64,000 bases of DNA from Planctomycetota bacterium (GTDB lineage Bacteria; Planctomycetota; Phycisphaerae; Phycisphaerales; UBA1924), in the NCBI GenBank assembly GCA_017303555.1, contig JAFLCN010000005.1, forward strand, positions 62,001 through 126,000, in the 5' to 3' direction. Positions 54,567 to 64,000 of the stretch are shown here, piece after piece (the first letter of the stretch is position 1; each line of letters begins with the position of its first letter). Below the pieces are notes generated by a model that searched no databases, was not told the origin of the DNA, and was given only the letters and a program-made list of their open reading frames with translations. Position numbers and translations under genes: made by a program.

Positions 54567-55358
54567 CTACTGGCCGGCTTTGAAAATCGCGAGATTGTCG
54601 ATGATCCGCGGCTTGTCGCGCGGCGTGACCTCGTAGACGGCAATGCCGTCGATCTCTGCGGAGAAGAAGTTCACGGCGGCATCTTCGCCGGGTTGGCGGC
54701 GGCAGGGGAAGCCCCATTCGTTCTGGCGGGCGACGGTATCGATGGCGACCATGACCGGCTGCCCATCAACCGTGGCGAGCAGGAGGCCGGTGTAATTCGA
54801 GATCGCGGTGGAGGAGCTCCATCCGACGAGTTGCACATCCGGCCGGACTTCTTTGAGTGCGAGGGCGACGCCGAACTTGGCCTTCATCCAGCCGGCGAAC
54901 TTCTCGTTGGTGGTGCACTCTTCCGACGGTCGGAAGCCGTGGTCAACCAGGCCCTGATAGATGTGGGCGAGCGAGGGGCGTTCAGCGGAATTGGACGACG
55001 CGGAGAGCCAGAAGAAGCCCTGGATGCTCGCAATCAGGGCGATCAGTGCCGCGAGAGCCAGGAACATCCGGCGCTCCCGGGACCAGCCGGTGCTCTGCTT
55101 CTTCTCCGAGAACGCTCGGGCTTCCTCACGGGTGAGGAGGCCTGCCGGTGCAGGGGGCGCGCCGAACTCGGAGCGGAGAGAAGCATCGAGCCGGTTCTGG
55201 AGGGCGATTGCTTCCTGGAGAGCCTCCGACCCGCCGATGGCCTGTTCGAATGCGGCGCGTTCGGTCTCGGACATCAGGCCGTCGAGATAACGATCGATCG
55301 CCTCGGGCTGGAAGGAAGCCTGATCGCCATCGAAATTGGGGGGCAGCGACTGGCTCAT
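54567..55358 (-). CDS. Membrane anti-sigma factor (probable)
   Basis: A 263-residue protein co-translated with an ECF sigma gene (ATGA overlap, 55355-55358). The N-terminal cytoplasmic part has a zf-HC2-like layout without the zinc cysteines (IDRYLDGLMSETERAAFEQAIG, as in planctomycete anti-sigma proteins). One membrane helix (RRMFLALAALIALIASIQGFF) follows at about 95-115, then an external domain of about 145 residues with two cysteines (SEECTTNEKF, FPCRRQPG). Binding and inhibiting the adjacent sigma factor is inferred from context and layout. Confidence 0.75.
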   Translation of the reverse strand: MSQSLPPNFDGDQASFQPEAIDRYLDGLMSETERAAFEQAIGGSEALQEAIALQNRLDASLRSEFGAPPAPAGLLTREEARAFSEKKQSTGWSRERRMFLALAALIALIASIQGFFWLSASSNSAERPSLAHIYQGLVDHGFRPSEECTTNEKFAGWMKAKFGVALALKEVRPDVQLVGWSSSTAISNYTGLLLATVDGQPVMVAIDTVARQNEWGFPCRRQPGEDAAVNFFSAEIDGIAVYEVTPRDKPRIIDNLAIFKAGQ

Positions 55359-56020
55359 CGCGTGCCTCCCTGGTCGGTTCGACCGTTGGGAGAGGTCAGA
55401 AATTCCCGCATCGTCCGTCGCGAACGAAAAACGTGGCTCATGGCCGTGTTTTCGTTCAGCTCGGTGATGGCCGCGATCTGGGCGTAGCTCATCTCGCCGA
55501 CGGTCCGAAGGAGCAGGCAGACCCGGGAGGTTTCGTCGAGTGACTGCAGGGCACGGCGGACGTCGGCATCAAAGTGGGCGGGATTGGGGATGGAGCCGTC
55601 GGCGGAGAGCGGCGGGGAGCCTCCGGCTTTGTGCGCGCCCGCGGCGTGGTTCAGCAATGCGTCGCCGCCGCTGGCGCGTGCCGGATTTCTCGTGCGTTTG
55701 CGGAGCGCGTTGCGGGCGACATTGCGAACGATCTGCGCCATCCAGCCCTCGAAAGATGTGCCCGGAGTAAAGCGGTCCAAACTTGCCAGCCCGATCACCG
55801 ATGCCTCCTGCACGATGTCGTCGGCCTCCACCCGATCTCCCAGTACTGCGGACGCGACGATCGTGAGCGCCGGCCGAACTTGCGTGATCAGCCTCGCGAA
55901 TTCGGCTTCGGAGAGCTTCGGCCGGACCGCGTGCGAGCCACCCCCCTCCGACGAGACGCCGGATGGAGCGCTTGGCTCCTGAGGCGTGCCCGAGGATGAA
56001 TTGCTCGCTTCGAGGTTCAT
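55355..56020 (-). CDS. ECF RNA polymerase sigma factor
   Basis: A sigma-70-family ECF factor of 221 residues from MNLEASNS (56020); a GTG at 56095 with AGAGG just upstream would add 25 residues. Region 2 has ADDIVQEASVIGLASLDRFTPG and SFEGWMAQIVRNVARNALRKR; region 4 has SLDETSRVCLLLRTVGEMSYAQIAAITELNENTAMSHVFRSRRTMRE. It differs clearly from the TIGR02999-like factor at 35573-36226. Its stop overlaps the start of the anti-sigma gene. Confidence 0.9.
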   Translation of the reverse strand: MNLEASNSSSGTPQEPSAPSGVSSEGGGSHAVRPKLSEAEFARLITQVRPALTIVASAVLGDRVEADDIVQEASVIGLASLDRFTPGTSFEGWMAQIVRNVARNALRKRTRNPARASGGDALLNHAAGAHKAGGSPPLSADGSIPNPAHFDADVRRALQSLDETSRVCLLLRTVGEMSYAQIAAITELNENTAMSHVFRSRRTMREFLTSPNGRTDQGGTR

Positions 56021-56251
56021 ATCGAAACGGCGAAGCGTAGTCGGGACACGGGCACGTTCTTCTTCCCCGCCGGACGGCGGCACCTGCAAGCTCACTCTGC
56101 CTCTACTGACTCATGTGGGACGGCGACGCGTTTCTTGCGGAATTGGCGGTTTTCGCGTCTTTCACGGAACCGATTCCGGGTTTTCCTGCGGCGGCCGGGC
56201 AGCCCGGGGGGGGGCGGCTTCTCGGACGAGGCAAATCGAACGAGCTGGGCA

Positions 56252-56860
56252 TCAACGGGAAGGTTCGGCGGTCGGGTTTGCCGCTGGTGAAGGCGGTCCG
56301 GCGGACCTGGATTCAAGGATCGCCTGGAGTTCGATGAGCAGCTCGCGCACGCGAGCTTCGGAGGGGTCGGGGGCGAGCGCGCGGTTGTGTTCGATTTCCT
56401 GGACCCTTTGGTAGTTGTTGATCACAGCGCCGACGATCAGGTTCACGAGCAGGAAAGTTGCGACGAGGATCCATGACACCTGGAAAACGGTAAACGCGAG
56501 CAGCGGGTGACCAGCCTGGGCGACTTCGTAGCGCATCTGCGTGCAGTCGTCGCCGGTGAGAATCCGGAAGAGCGTGAAGCAGGCCTCGTGGATGCTCGCG
56601 AAGTAGGGCTGCATCGGATGATCGGGCACGCCGAAGAGTTTCACGCCGATGACGGCGTAGACATTGAACAGGACGGTGGCGAGCAGCGCGACGTATTTCA
56701 TGCTGGCGACCATCGAGACCTCGTGGGCCTCGCGATGAAAGACCCCAAGGTCGAGCGCCAGGAAAAAGACGACGAGGGCGATGAAGCCAACGTACGCCCA
56801 GACTTTGAGATCGGCGGGGCTGGCTCCGGTTTGGGCTGCCAGCAGCAGGAGTTCGTTCAT
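56252..56860 (-). CDS. TerC-like N-terminus fused to ion-channel pore module
   Basis: A 202-residue membrane protein of mixed origin. Residues 18-50 match the first helix of TerC/Alx proteins (YVGFIALVVFFLALDLGVFHR then EAHEVS). Residues 53-150 match the S5-P-S6 pore of voltage-gated cation channels: YVALLATVLFNVYAVIGVKLFG, pore helix CFTLFRILTGDDC with a filter-like TGDD (102-105), and WILVATFLLVNLIVGAVINNYQ. The S1-S4 voltage sensor is missing. A short helical cytoplasmic tail follows. It could be a ligand- or stretch-gated tetrameric pore, or a decayed fusion. No Shine-Dalgarno sequence is seen. Confidence 0.72.
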   Translation of the reverse strand: MNELLLLAAQTGASPADLKVWAYVGFIALVVFFLALDLGVFHREAHEVSMVASMKYVALLATVLFNVYAVIGVKLFGVPDHPMQPYFASIHEACFTLFRILTGDDCTQMRYEVAQAGHPLLAFTVFQVSWILVATFLLVNLIVGAVINNYQRVQEIEHNRALAPDPSEARVRELLIELQAILESRSAGPPSPAANPTAEPSR

Positions 56861-57146
56861 GGAGCGATCACATCCCGGCCCGGAACGGGCGCATGAAGGC
56901 GGACTTCGGCTGTGTTGGTCTTGCCGGAGGCTTCGATCGCGAACAACCGATCGGTGCCTCGAAAGGGCCGGAGAACAGCTCGAACAGCCATGCTCGTGTT
57001 GACGACCCGTTCCACCCGCAATGGCGGGCGGCTACTCCCCAACTGGGAAGCACGATCGTAGGTGCAGCCATCGGATCGGTGCCCGCCCGGCCGAACATTT
57101 GCGAGTGCGCCTCGTACCGGCGGAACAACCAATCGGGAGAAGAGCC

Positions 57147-57464
57147 ATGGAGATCAGCATCTTTGACGGACCGATCAAGACCACCGACGCGCAGCGGGAT
57201 CACATCCTCGCCAAAGTGGGTGGGGCCTCGGCGCGATTGAAAGATCTGGCGGGGACCATCGACGTGCGCATCGCGGACCTGAACGGACCGAAAGGGGGCA
57301 TCGATAAGAAATGCTCGATCGTTCTGACGCCGCCGGGACTTGCCACCATCCGCGTCGAGGAGCAGGCATCGGAGTACTACGCCGCGATCGACGCGGCGTC
57401 GGCGACGCTGAAGCGAGTGATTGCGAAAGCGCTCGAGAAATCCAAGGTGAACGGCCCGAGATAG
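57147..57464 (+). CDS. S30AE/HPF-like ribosome hibernation protein
   Basis: A 105-residue protein resembling the short HPF/YfiA (S30AE) family: IKTTDAQRDHILAKVGG at the start, the conserved VRIADLNGPKGG and YYAAIDAASATLKRVIAKALEK helix. It is the size of short HPF without the C-terminal dimerisation domain. It would bind the 30S subunit and inactivate ribosomes at rest. ATG 57147 follows GGGAGAAG. It is similar to the N-terminal half of the HPF-RCK fusion at 8295-9230. It converges with the MarR-GNAT gene, 11 bp apart. Confidence 0.82.
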   Translation: MEISIFDGPIKTTDAQRDHILAKVGGASARLKDLAGTIDVRIADLNGPKGGIDKKCSIVLTPPGLATIRVEEQASEYYAAIDAASATLKRVIAKALEKSKVNGPR

Positions 57465-57475
57465 AACCCGCACGC

Positions 57476-58423
57476 TCAGCGGCCGACCTTGATCTCCATG
57501 ACGAGGTCGGTCCGGGAGCACTCGGTCTTGCTCGGCTTCTCGATTTCCTTGAACCCGAGCTTCTTATAGAGCCGGACGGCGGGCTCGAGGACGCGGCTGG
57601 TCTCGAGGAAGACGGTCTTGGCGCCCTTCTTTTTGGCCCGCGCCATGGCCTCGCGGGTAAGTAGCTCGCCGATCCCGCGTCCGCGATGGCGGGCATCGAC
57701 GGCGAGCTTGGTCAGTTCCCAGCGACCGGGCTCCATGGGCTTGATCGCGACGGCGCCGACTGTTTCCGCGCCCATCATCGCCATCAGCACGCTGCCGCCC
57801 TTGGCGACGATCTCGGTCTCGGGGCTCTTGAGCGTTCGCTCGTCGATCGGCTCCATCTTGAAGTGCTGCTCGATCCACGCGGCGTTCAGCGTGCGGAACT
57901 TGTCCTTGCTCCTGGCGTCCATGTCCACGATCTTGACGCCGTTGTTGAGGAACGCGGATTCGATGCGATCCGAAAGAGGCCGGATGCGCAGGGCTTCTTC
58001 GAGTTGTTCGAGTTTCTCAATGATGTCGTAGCCGGCGTCTTCGGAAAGTCCCCGGCTGGCGGAGTCGATCGCGCTCCAGATCGGCTCCATGCGGGCCGCG
58101 AGATCGCGCCCCTTCTTTGTGAGCTCGAGCGAGCGGCGGCGCTCGTCCTTGGCGTCGGTCTTTGAACTGAGGAGGCCCAGCGATGTGAGTTCCTTGCTCA
58201 TCTGGCTTATCGCCGGATGGGTCAGCCCGAGTTGGATCGCGGCCTCGCCAACGCTGAGCACCTCGCGCTCGGTCAAAAGCTTGAACAGCCCGAACCATTT
58301 GGGCGAGAACTCGACTCCTTGCGTTCGGTAGAAGCGCGCGGCATCACCCATCAGGTCATCGGAGAGCCGCCTGAATCGGCTCGCGAGCGCAAGATATCCC
58401 AGCGCACTTAGAAAATCGCCCAT
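57476..58423 (-). CDS. MarR-family regulator fused to GNAT acetyltransferase
   Basis: A 315-residue bifunctional protein. Residues 1-150 form a MarR winged helix (FSPKWFGLFKLL, LTEREVLSVGEAAIQLGLTHPAISQ, KTDAKDERRRSLELTKKG). Residues about 170-310 form a GNAT domain with ELTKLAVDARHRGRGIGELLTREAMARA (acetyl-CoA loop RGRGIG) and YKKLGFKEIEKP. MarR-GNAT fusions are widespread; targets are usually unknown. Start 58423 follows AGGGGG. A sigma-70-like promoter (TAGACA-17-CATACT) and a perfect 20-bp palindrome lie upstream, suggesting regulated expression. Confidence 0.88.
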   Translation of the reverse strand: MGDFLSALGYLALASRFRRLSDDLMGDAARFYRTQGVEFSPKWFGLFKLLTEREVLSVGEAAIQLGLTHPAISQMSKELTSLGLLSSKTDAKDERRRSLELTKKGRDLAARMEPIWSAIDSASRGLSEDAGYDIIEKLEQLEEALRIRPLSDRIESAFLNNGVKIVDMDARSKDKFRTLNAAWIEQHFKMEPIDERTLKSPETEIVAKGGSVLMAMMGAETVGAVAIKPMEPGRWELTKLAVDARHRGRGIGELLTREAMARAKKKGAKTVFLETSRVLEPAVRLYKKLGFKEIEKPSKTECSRTDLVMEIKVGR

Positions 58424-58485
58424 CGCGGAGACCCCCTCGAACTTCGTCTTTCCCTGCGCTAGCAGGGCTTTGTGACGATGCGCGT

Positions 58486-58555
58486 AGTATGACACGAAAC
58501 GGGTTTCCTGTCTAGGGCGTTCTGAATGGAGAGCGATTTGAACGATCGTTCAAAT
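58486..58555 (-). promoter_or_regulatory. MarR-GNAT promoter with upstream 20-bp perfect palindrome
   Basis: On the minus strand TAGACA (58514-58509), 17 bp, CATACT (58491-58486). ATTTGAACGATCGTTCAAAT (58536-58555) is a perfect 20-bp palindrome 21 bp upstream of the -35, of the size bound by MarR or TetR dimers. A CCCTGC/GCAGGG hairpin at 58452-58467 falls in the leader. Confidence 0.65.
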
Positions 58556-58612
58556 TGGGCGTGCTTGCGGCAGATTGCGCGTCTAGGGGGCGGGAGCGCG
58601 CAAGAAGAGGAG

Positions 58613-59218
58613 CTAGCCGAGCGATTTGCTGAGGATCGCGCTGCGGTAGTTGGTGTAGGGCCACTTCCAGTTTTCGATGAAGCGGTAGCCGCGTTTGAGG
58701 TAGAAGTCGTAGAGCTCGCGATCGGGCTCGGCCATGGAGAGCGCGAGTTCCTTTGCGCCGGTTCCGCGGGCGCGTTGCTCGACGACATCCATGAGCATGC
58801 GGCCGATGCCGCAGCCCTGGTAGTCGGGATCAACGGCGAGCTGCGAGAAGCTCGCGACCTCGGGCTTGGTGAACCAGGGCGGACCCTGGCTTTCTTCGAC
58901 TTCGTGGAAGAGGATGGTGCCGACGAGTTTCTGGCCGGTGCGTGACTGCACCCCGGCGGCGTGATCGACGGCGACGTAGCACTCGCCGCTGAACACGCGC
59001 TGCTCGGTGACCTCGGCCGTCTGGCGTCCGGCGAGGGGCTGAAGGCCCATCGCGACCTGCTTGGCGTAAGCGCGATGCAGCAGCCGCGTCATTTCCGTGA
59101 TCGAGTCGCTCGGCGCGAGGCGGCGTGTGGTGATGTTGGCGCTGGAGCGGCGGTCGATCGGCGCATCGACTTCGACGGGCCGACCACGCTGCAACTCGCT
59201 TGGAGATTCGGAACTCAT
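58613..59218 (-). CDS. GNAT-family N-acetyltransferase
   Basis: A 201-residue GNAT enzyme. Core motifs are FSQLAVDPDYQGCGIGRMLMD (acetyl-CoA-binding Q/RxxGxG/A as QGCGIG), KELALSMAEPDRELYDFYLKRGYRFIEN and a C-terminal WPYTNYRS strand. The substrate is unknown. The ATG at 59218 has no clear Shine-Dalgarno sequence; the first 25 residues are variable and an inner start is possible. It lies upstream of, but separate from, the MarR-GNAT gene. Confidence 0.85.
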   Translation of the reverse strand: MSSESPSELQRGRPVEVDAPIDRRSSANITTRRLAPSDSITEMTRLLHRAYAKQVAMGLQPLAGRQTAEVTEQRVFSGECYVAVDHAAGVQSRTGQKLVGTILFHEVEESQGPPWFTKPEVASFSQLAVDPDYQGCGIGRMLMDVVEQRARGTGAKELALSMAEPDRELYDFYLKRGYRFIENWKWPYTNYRSAILSKSLG

Positions 59219-59306
59219 GGAACGGAAACTCTACGCATTCGCGGGTTTCTCGTGCGGCAGAATCGCTTCCGGACGCCAAAATTCTGGGCGGGGCGTCGCG
59301 GGGGGC

Positions 59307-59594
59307 TCAGCGCTTCGCACTGAGTTCGCCGACGAGTGCCGCCAGTTGCTTGACGTCCTTGGCCTCGAGTATCGCCCGGGCCGTGGCGGGATTCATCGGG
59401 AATTTGGCCTGAATCAGGTGCCCGAGGGCGAGATCCACCTTGGCCCAGAGCTTGTCCCGGGCCTTGTCGGTTTCGGCGAGGTAGAGCTCGCTCGCGGCCT
59501 CCTGGAGCGTGGTGAGGTGGCGGGTGTCGGCGTGCTCGTAGAAGCGGTTGATGGCACCCTTTGCTTTCTTTCCGAAGTGTCCGCCGTAGGTCAT
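59307..59594 (-). CDS. Hypothetical protein
   Basis: A 95-residue, mainly helical cytoplasmic protein (RHLTTLQEAASELYLAETDKARDKLWAKVDLALGHL is residues about 25-60, written here as a description of the helical part). No family is recognised. TACCAT (minus, 59605-59600) lies 5 nt before the ATG and there is no Shine-Dalgarno sequence, a leaderless layout. It is divergent from ppk2, whose ATG is 98 bp away. Composition and length look like a real protein. Confidence 0.6.
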   Translation of the reverse strand: MTYGGHFGKKAKGAINRFYEHADTRHLTTLQEAASELYLAETDKARDKLWAKVDLALGHLIQAKFPMNPATARAILEAKDVKQLAALVGELSAKR

Positions 59595-59691
59595 GGCGGA
59601 TGGTAGAAGCGGAGCTTTGGAAACACCGCGGTTTCCGATACGATTTCAGGTCGCCCTCGATGCGCGGGGCGGAAACTCCGGAGGCCGGGAC

Positions 59692-60576
59692 ATGCCGAAG
59701 ATCACCGAGAATCTGATTCAGAACTACAGGATTACCGACGGGAAGCGGTTTCGGTTGAAGGACATCGATCCGGGCGATACGGGGAAGTTCAAGTCGAAGG
59801 ACGAGGCGACGGGGCTGCTCGACCGGGGCGTGCAGTGGCTGGCCGAGGAGCAGGAAAAGCTCTACGCGTCGGACAACTGGTCGCTGCTGCTGATCTTCCA
59901 GGCGATGGACGCCGCGGGAAAGGACGGCACGATCAAGCACGTGATGAGCGGGATCAACCCGCAGGGATGCCAGGTGCACTCGTTCAAGGCGCCGACGAGC
60001 ACCGATCTCGATCACGATTTCCTGTGGCGGTGCGCGAAAGTGATGCCGGAGCGCGGCCGGATCGGGATTTTCAACCGGTCGTATTACGAGGAGACGCTGG
60101 TGGTGCGGGTGCATCCGGAGTTGCTGATGCGTCAGAAGCTGCCGGCGGACCTGATCGGCAAGAAGATCTGGGAGCACCGATTCGAGGACATCCGCAACTT
60201 CGAGAGATTTCACTCGCGCCAGGGGACGGTGATCCGCAAGTTCTTTCTCCACGTGTCGCCGGAGGAACAGAAGAGAAGGTTCCTGTCGCGGCTGGAAGAG
60301 AAAGAGAAGAACTGGAAGTTCTCAACGTCCGACATCGCGGAACGCGCGCACTGGGAAAAGTACATGGAGGCGTACGAGGACATGATTCGGAACACGGCGA
60401 CGGAGTACGCGCCGTGGTACGTGGTGCCCGCGGACAACAAGTGGTTCACGCGGGTGGTGGTTGCCGCGGCGATCGTGGACGCGATGCACGGGCTGAAGCT
60501 GGAGTTTCCGAAGGTGGATAAACGGAAACGGAAAGAGCTGGAGGCGATCGAGGCGACGCTGAAGCGAGAGAAGTAG
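59692..60576 (+). CDS. ppk2: Polyphosphate kinase 2 family protein
   Basis: A 294-residue PPK2-type kinase that moves phosphate between polyphosphate and nucleotides. Walker A is QAMDAAGKDGTIKHV, followed by the lid region (FLWRCAKVMPERGRIGIFNRSYYEETLVV, residues about 115-143) and KNWKFSTSDIAERAHWEKY, all typical. Length matches single-domain PPK2. Whether it favours ADP, GDP or AMP cannot be read. ATG 59692 follows GGAGG at good spacing; the upstream in-frame ATG is within the divergent gene region. It converges with carB and shares a terminator hairpin. Confidence 0.92.
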   Translation: MPKITENLIQNYRITDGKRFRLKDIDPGDTGKFKSKDEATGLLDRGVQWLAEEQEKLYASDNWSLLLIFQAMDAAGKDGTIKHVMSGINPQGCQVHSFKAPTSTDLDHDFLWRCAKVMPERGRIGIFNRSYYEETLVVRVHPELLMRQKLPADLIGKKIWEHRFEDIRNFERFHSRQGTVIRKFFLHVSPEEQKRRFLSRLEEKEKNWKFSTSDIAERAHWEKYMEAYEDMIRNTATEYAPWYVVPADNKWFTRVVVAAAIVDAMHGLKLEFPKVDKRKRKELEAIEATLKREK

Positions 60577-60607
60577 CCGAGTGCTTCGATGGGGCGATGG
60601 AGTTCAC

Positions 60608-60643
60608 CACAAGGAGCACGTTGTGCCCTTTGTGCTCCTGGTG
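60608..60643. terminator. Hairpin between convergent ppk2 and carB
   Basis: CACAAGGAGCAC (60608-60619) pairs with GTGCTCCTGGTG (60632-60643) at 11 of 12 positions over a 12-nt loop, midway between two convergent stop codons. Probably a bidirectional terminator; T-runs are short. Confidence 0.55.
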
Positions 60644-60673
60644 TTCTATGCGATGAATGCCGAAGCGTCGCTC

Positions 60674-64000
<3,327 letters not shown>

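Overview
The window is high-GC bacterial DNA that I assign to the Planctomycetota, most likely class Phycisphaerae. The evidence is an exported protein ending in a paired dockerin-like 'GC-type' anchor (39826-42492), a fibro-slime protein, an ECF sigma factor overlapping a Ser/Thr kinase-TPR gene, a second kinase with a large membrane domain, and a LepA with an unusual insertion. No rRNA, tRNA or CRISPR array was found. Long open frames antisense to almost every gene are a GC effect and are not annotated.

Region 1 (1-4.6 kb) is a type I restriction-modification operon read leftward: hsdM, hsdS, then hsdR, which is cut by the window edge. The genes are linked by 4-base ATGA overlaps. HsdM carries an N-terminal helix-turn-helix, and its promoter contains a partial dyad.

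Region 2 (4.7-26.6 kb) is a stress and redox island, and is the most interesting part. A histidine kinase and an NtrC-type regulator (11736-14366) sit directly upstream of a near-consensus sigma-54 promoter (11566-11581), with two tandem 17-bp dyads placed like enhancer sites. That promoter faces a compact seven-gene run: glutamate dehydrogenase, two Rnk/GreA-C-like proteins, a hibernation-factor/RCK fusion, a double universal stress protein, an AhpD-like protein and a DUF488 protein. I read this as a single regulated energy-limitation or dormancy operon. Around it lie divergent hemerythrin genes sharing a palindrome, a copper-type P1B ATPase, an SLC13 carrier, a thioredoxin-NhaA fusion, a frameshifted membrane gene, VOC, cupin, USP and SDR genes, and a second P1B ATPase. 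A transposase gene (27336-28403) closes this region.

Region 3 (28.9-64 kb) is more ordinary chromosome: lepA, kinases and ECF sigma factors, a globin, secreted surface proteins, an SLC13 carrier, an HtrA protease, queE/queC in an operon with a protease and an ArsR-type regulator, trmB, prkA, a sigma/anti-sigma pair, a TerC-channel chimera, a small hibernation-factor-like protein, two acetyltransferase genes, ppk2 and carB (cut by the right edge).

Two themes cross the window. First, at least eight genes lack a Shine-Dalgarno sequence and have a -10-like hexamer 5-6 nt before the start codon, suggesting common leaderless transcription. Second, several genes are unusual domain fusions: HPF-RCK, hemerythrin-cupin, thioredoxin-NhaA, MarR-GNAT and TerC-channel pore.
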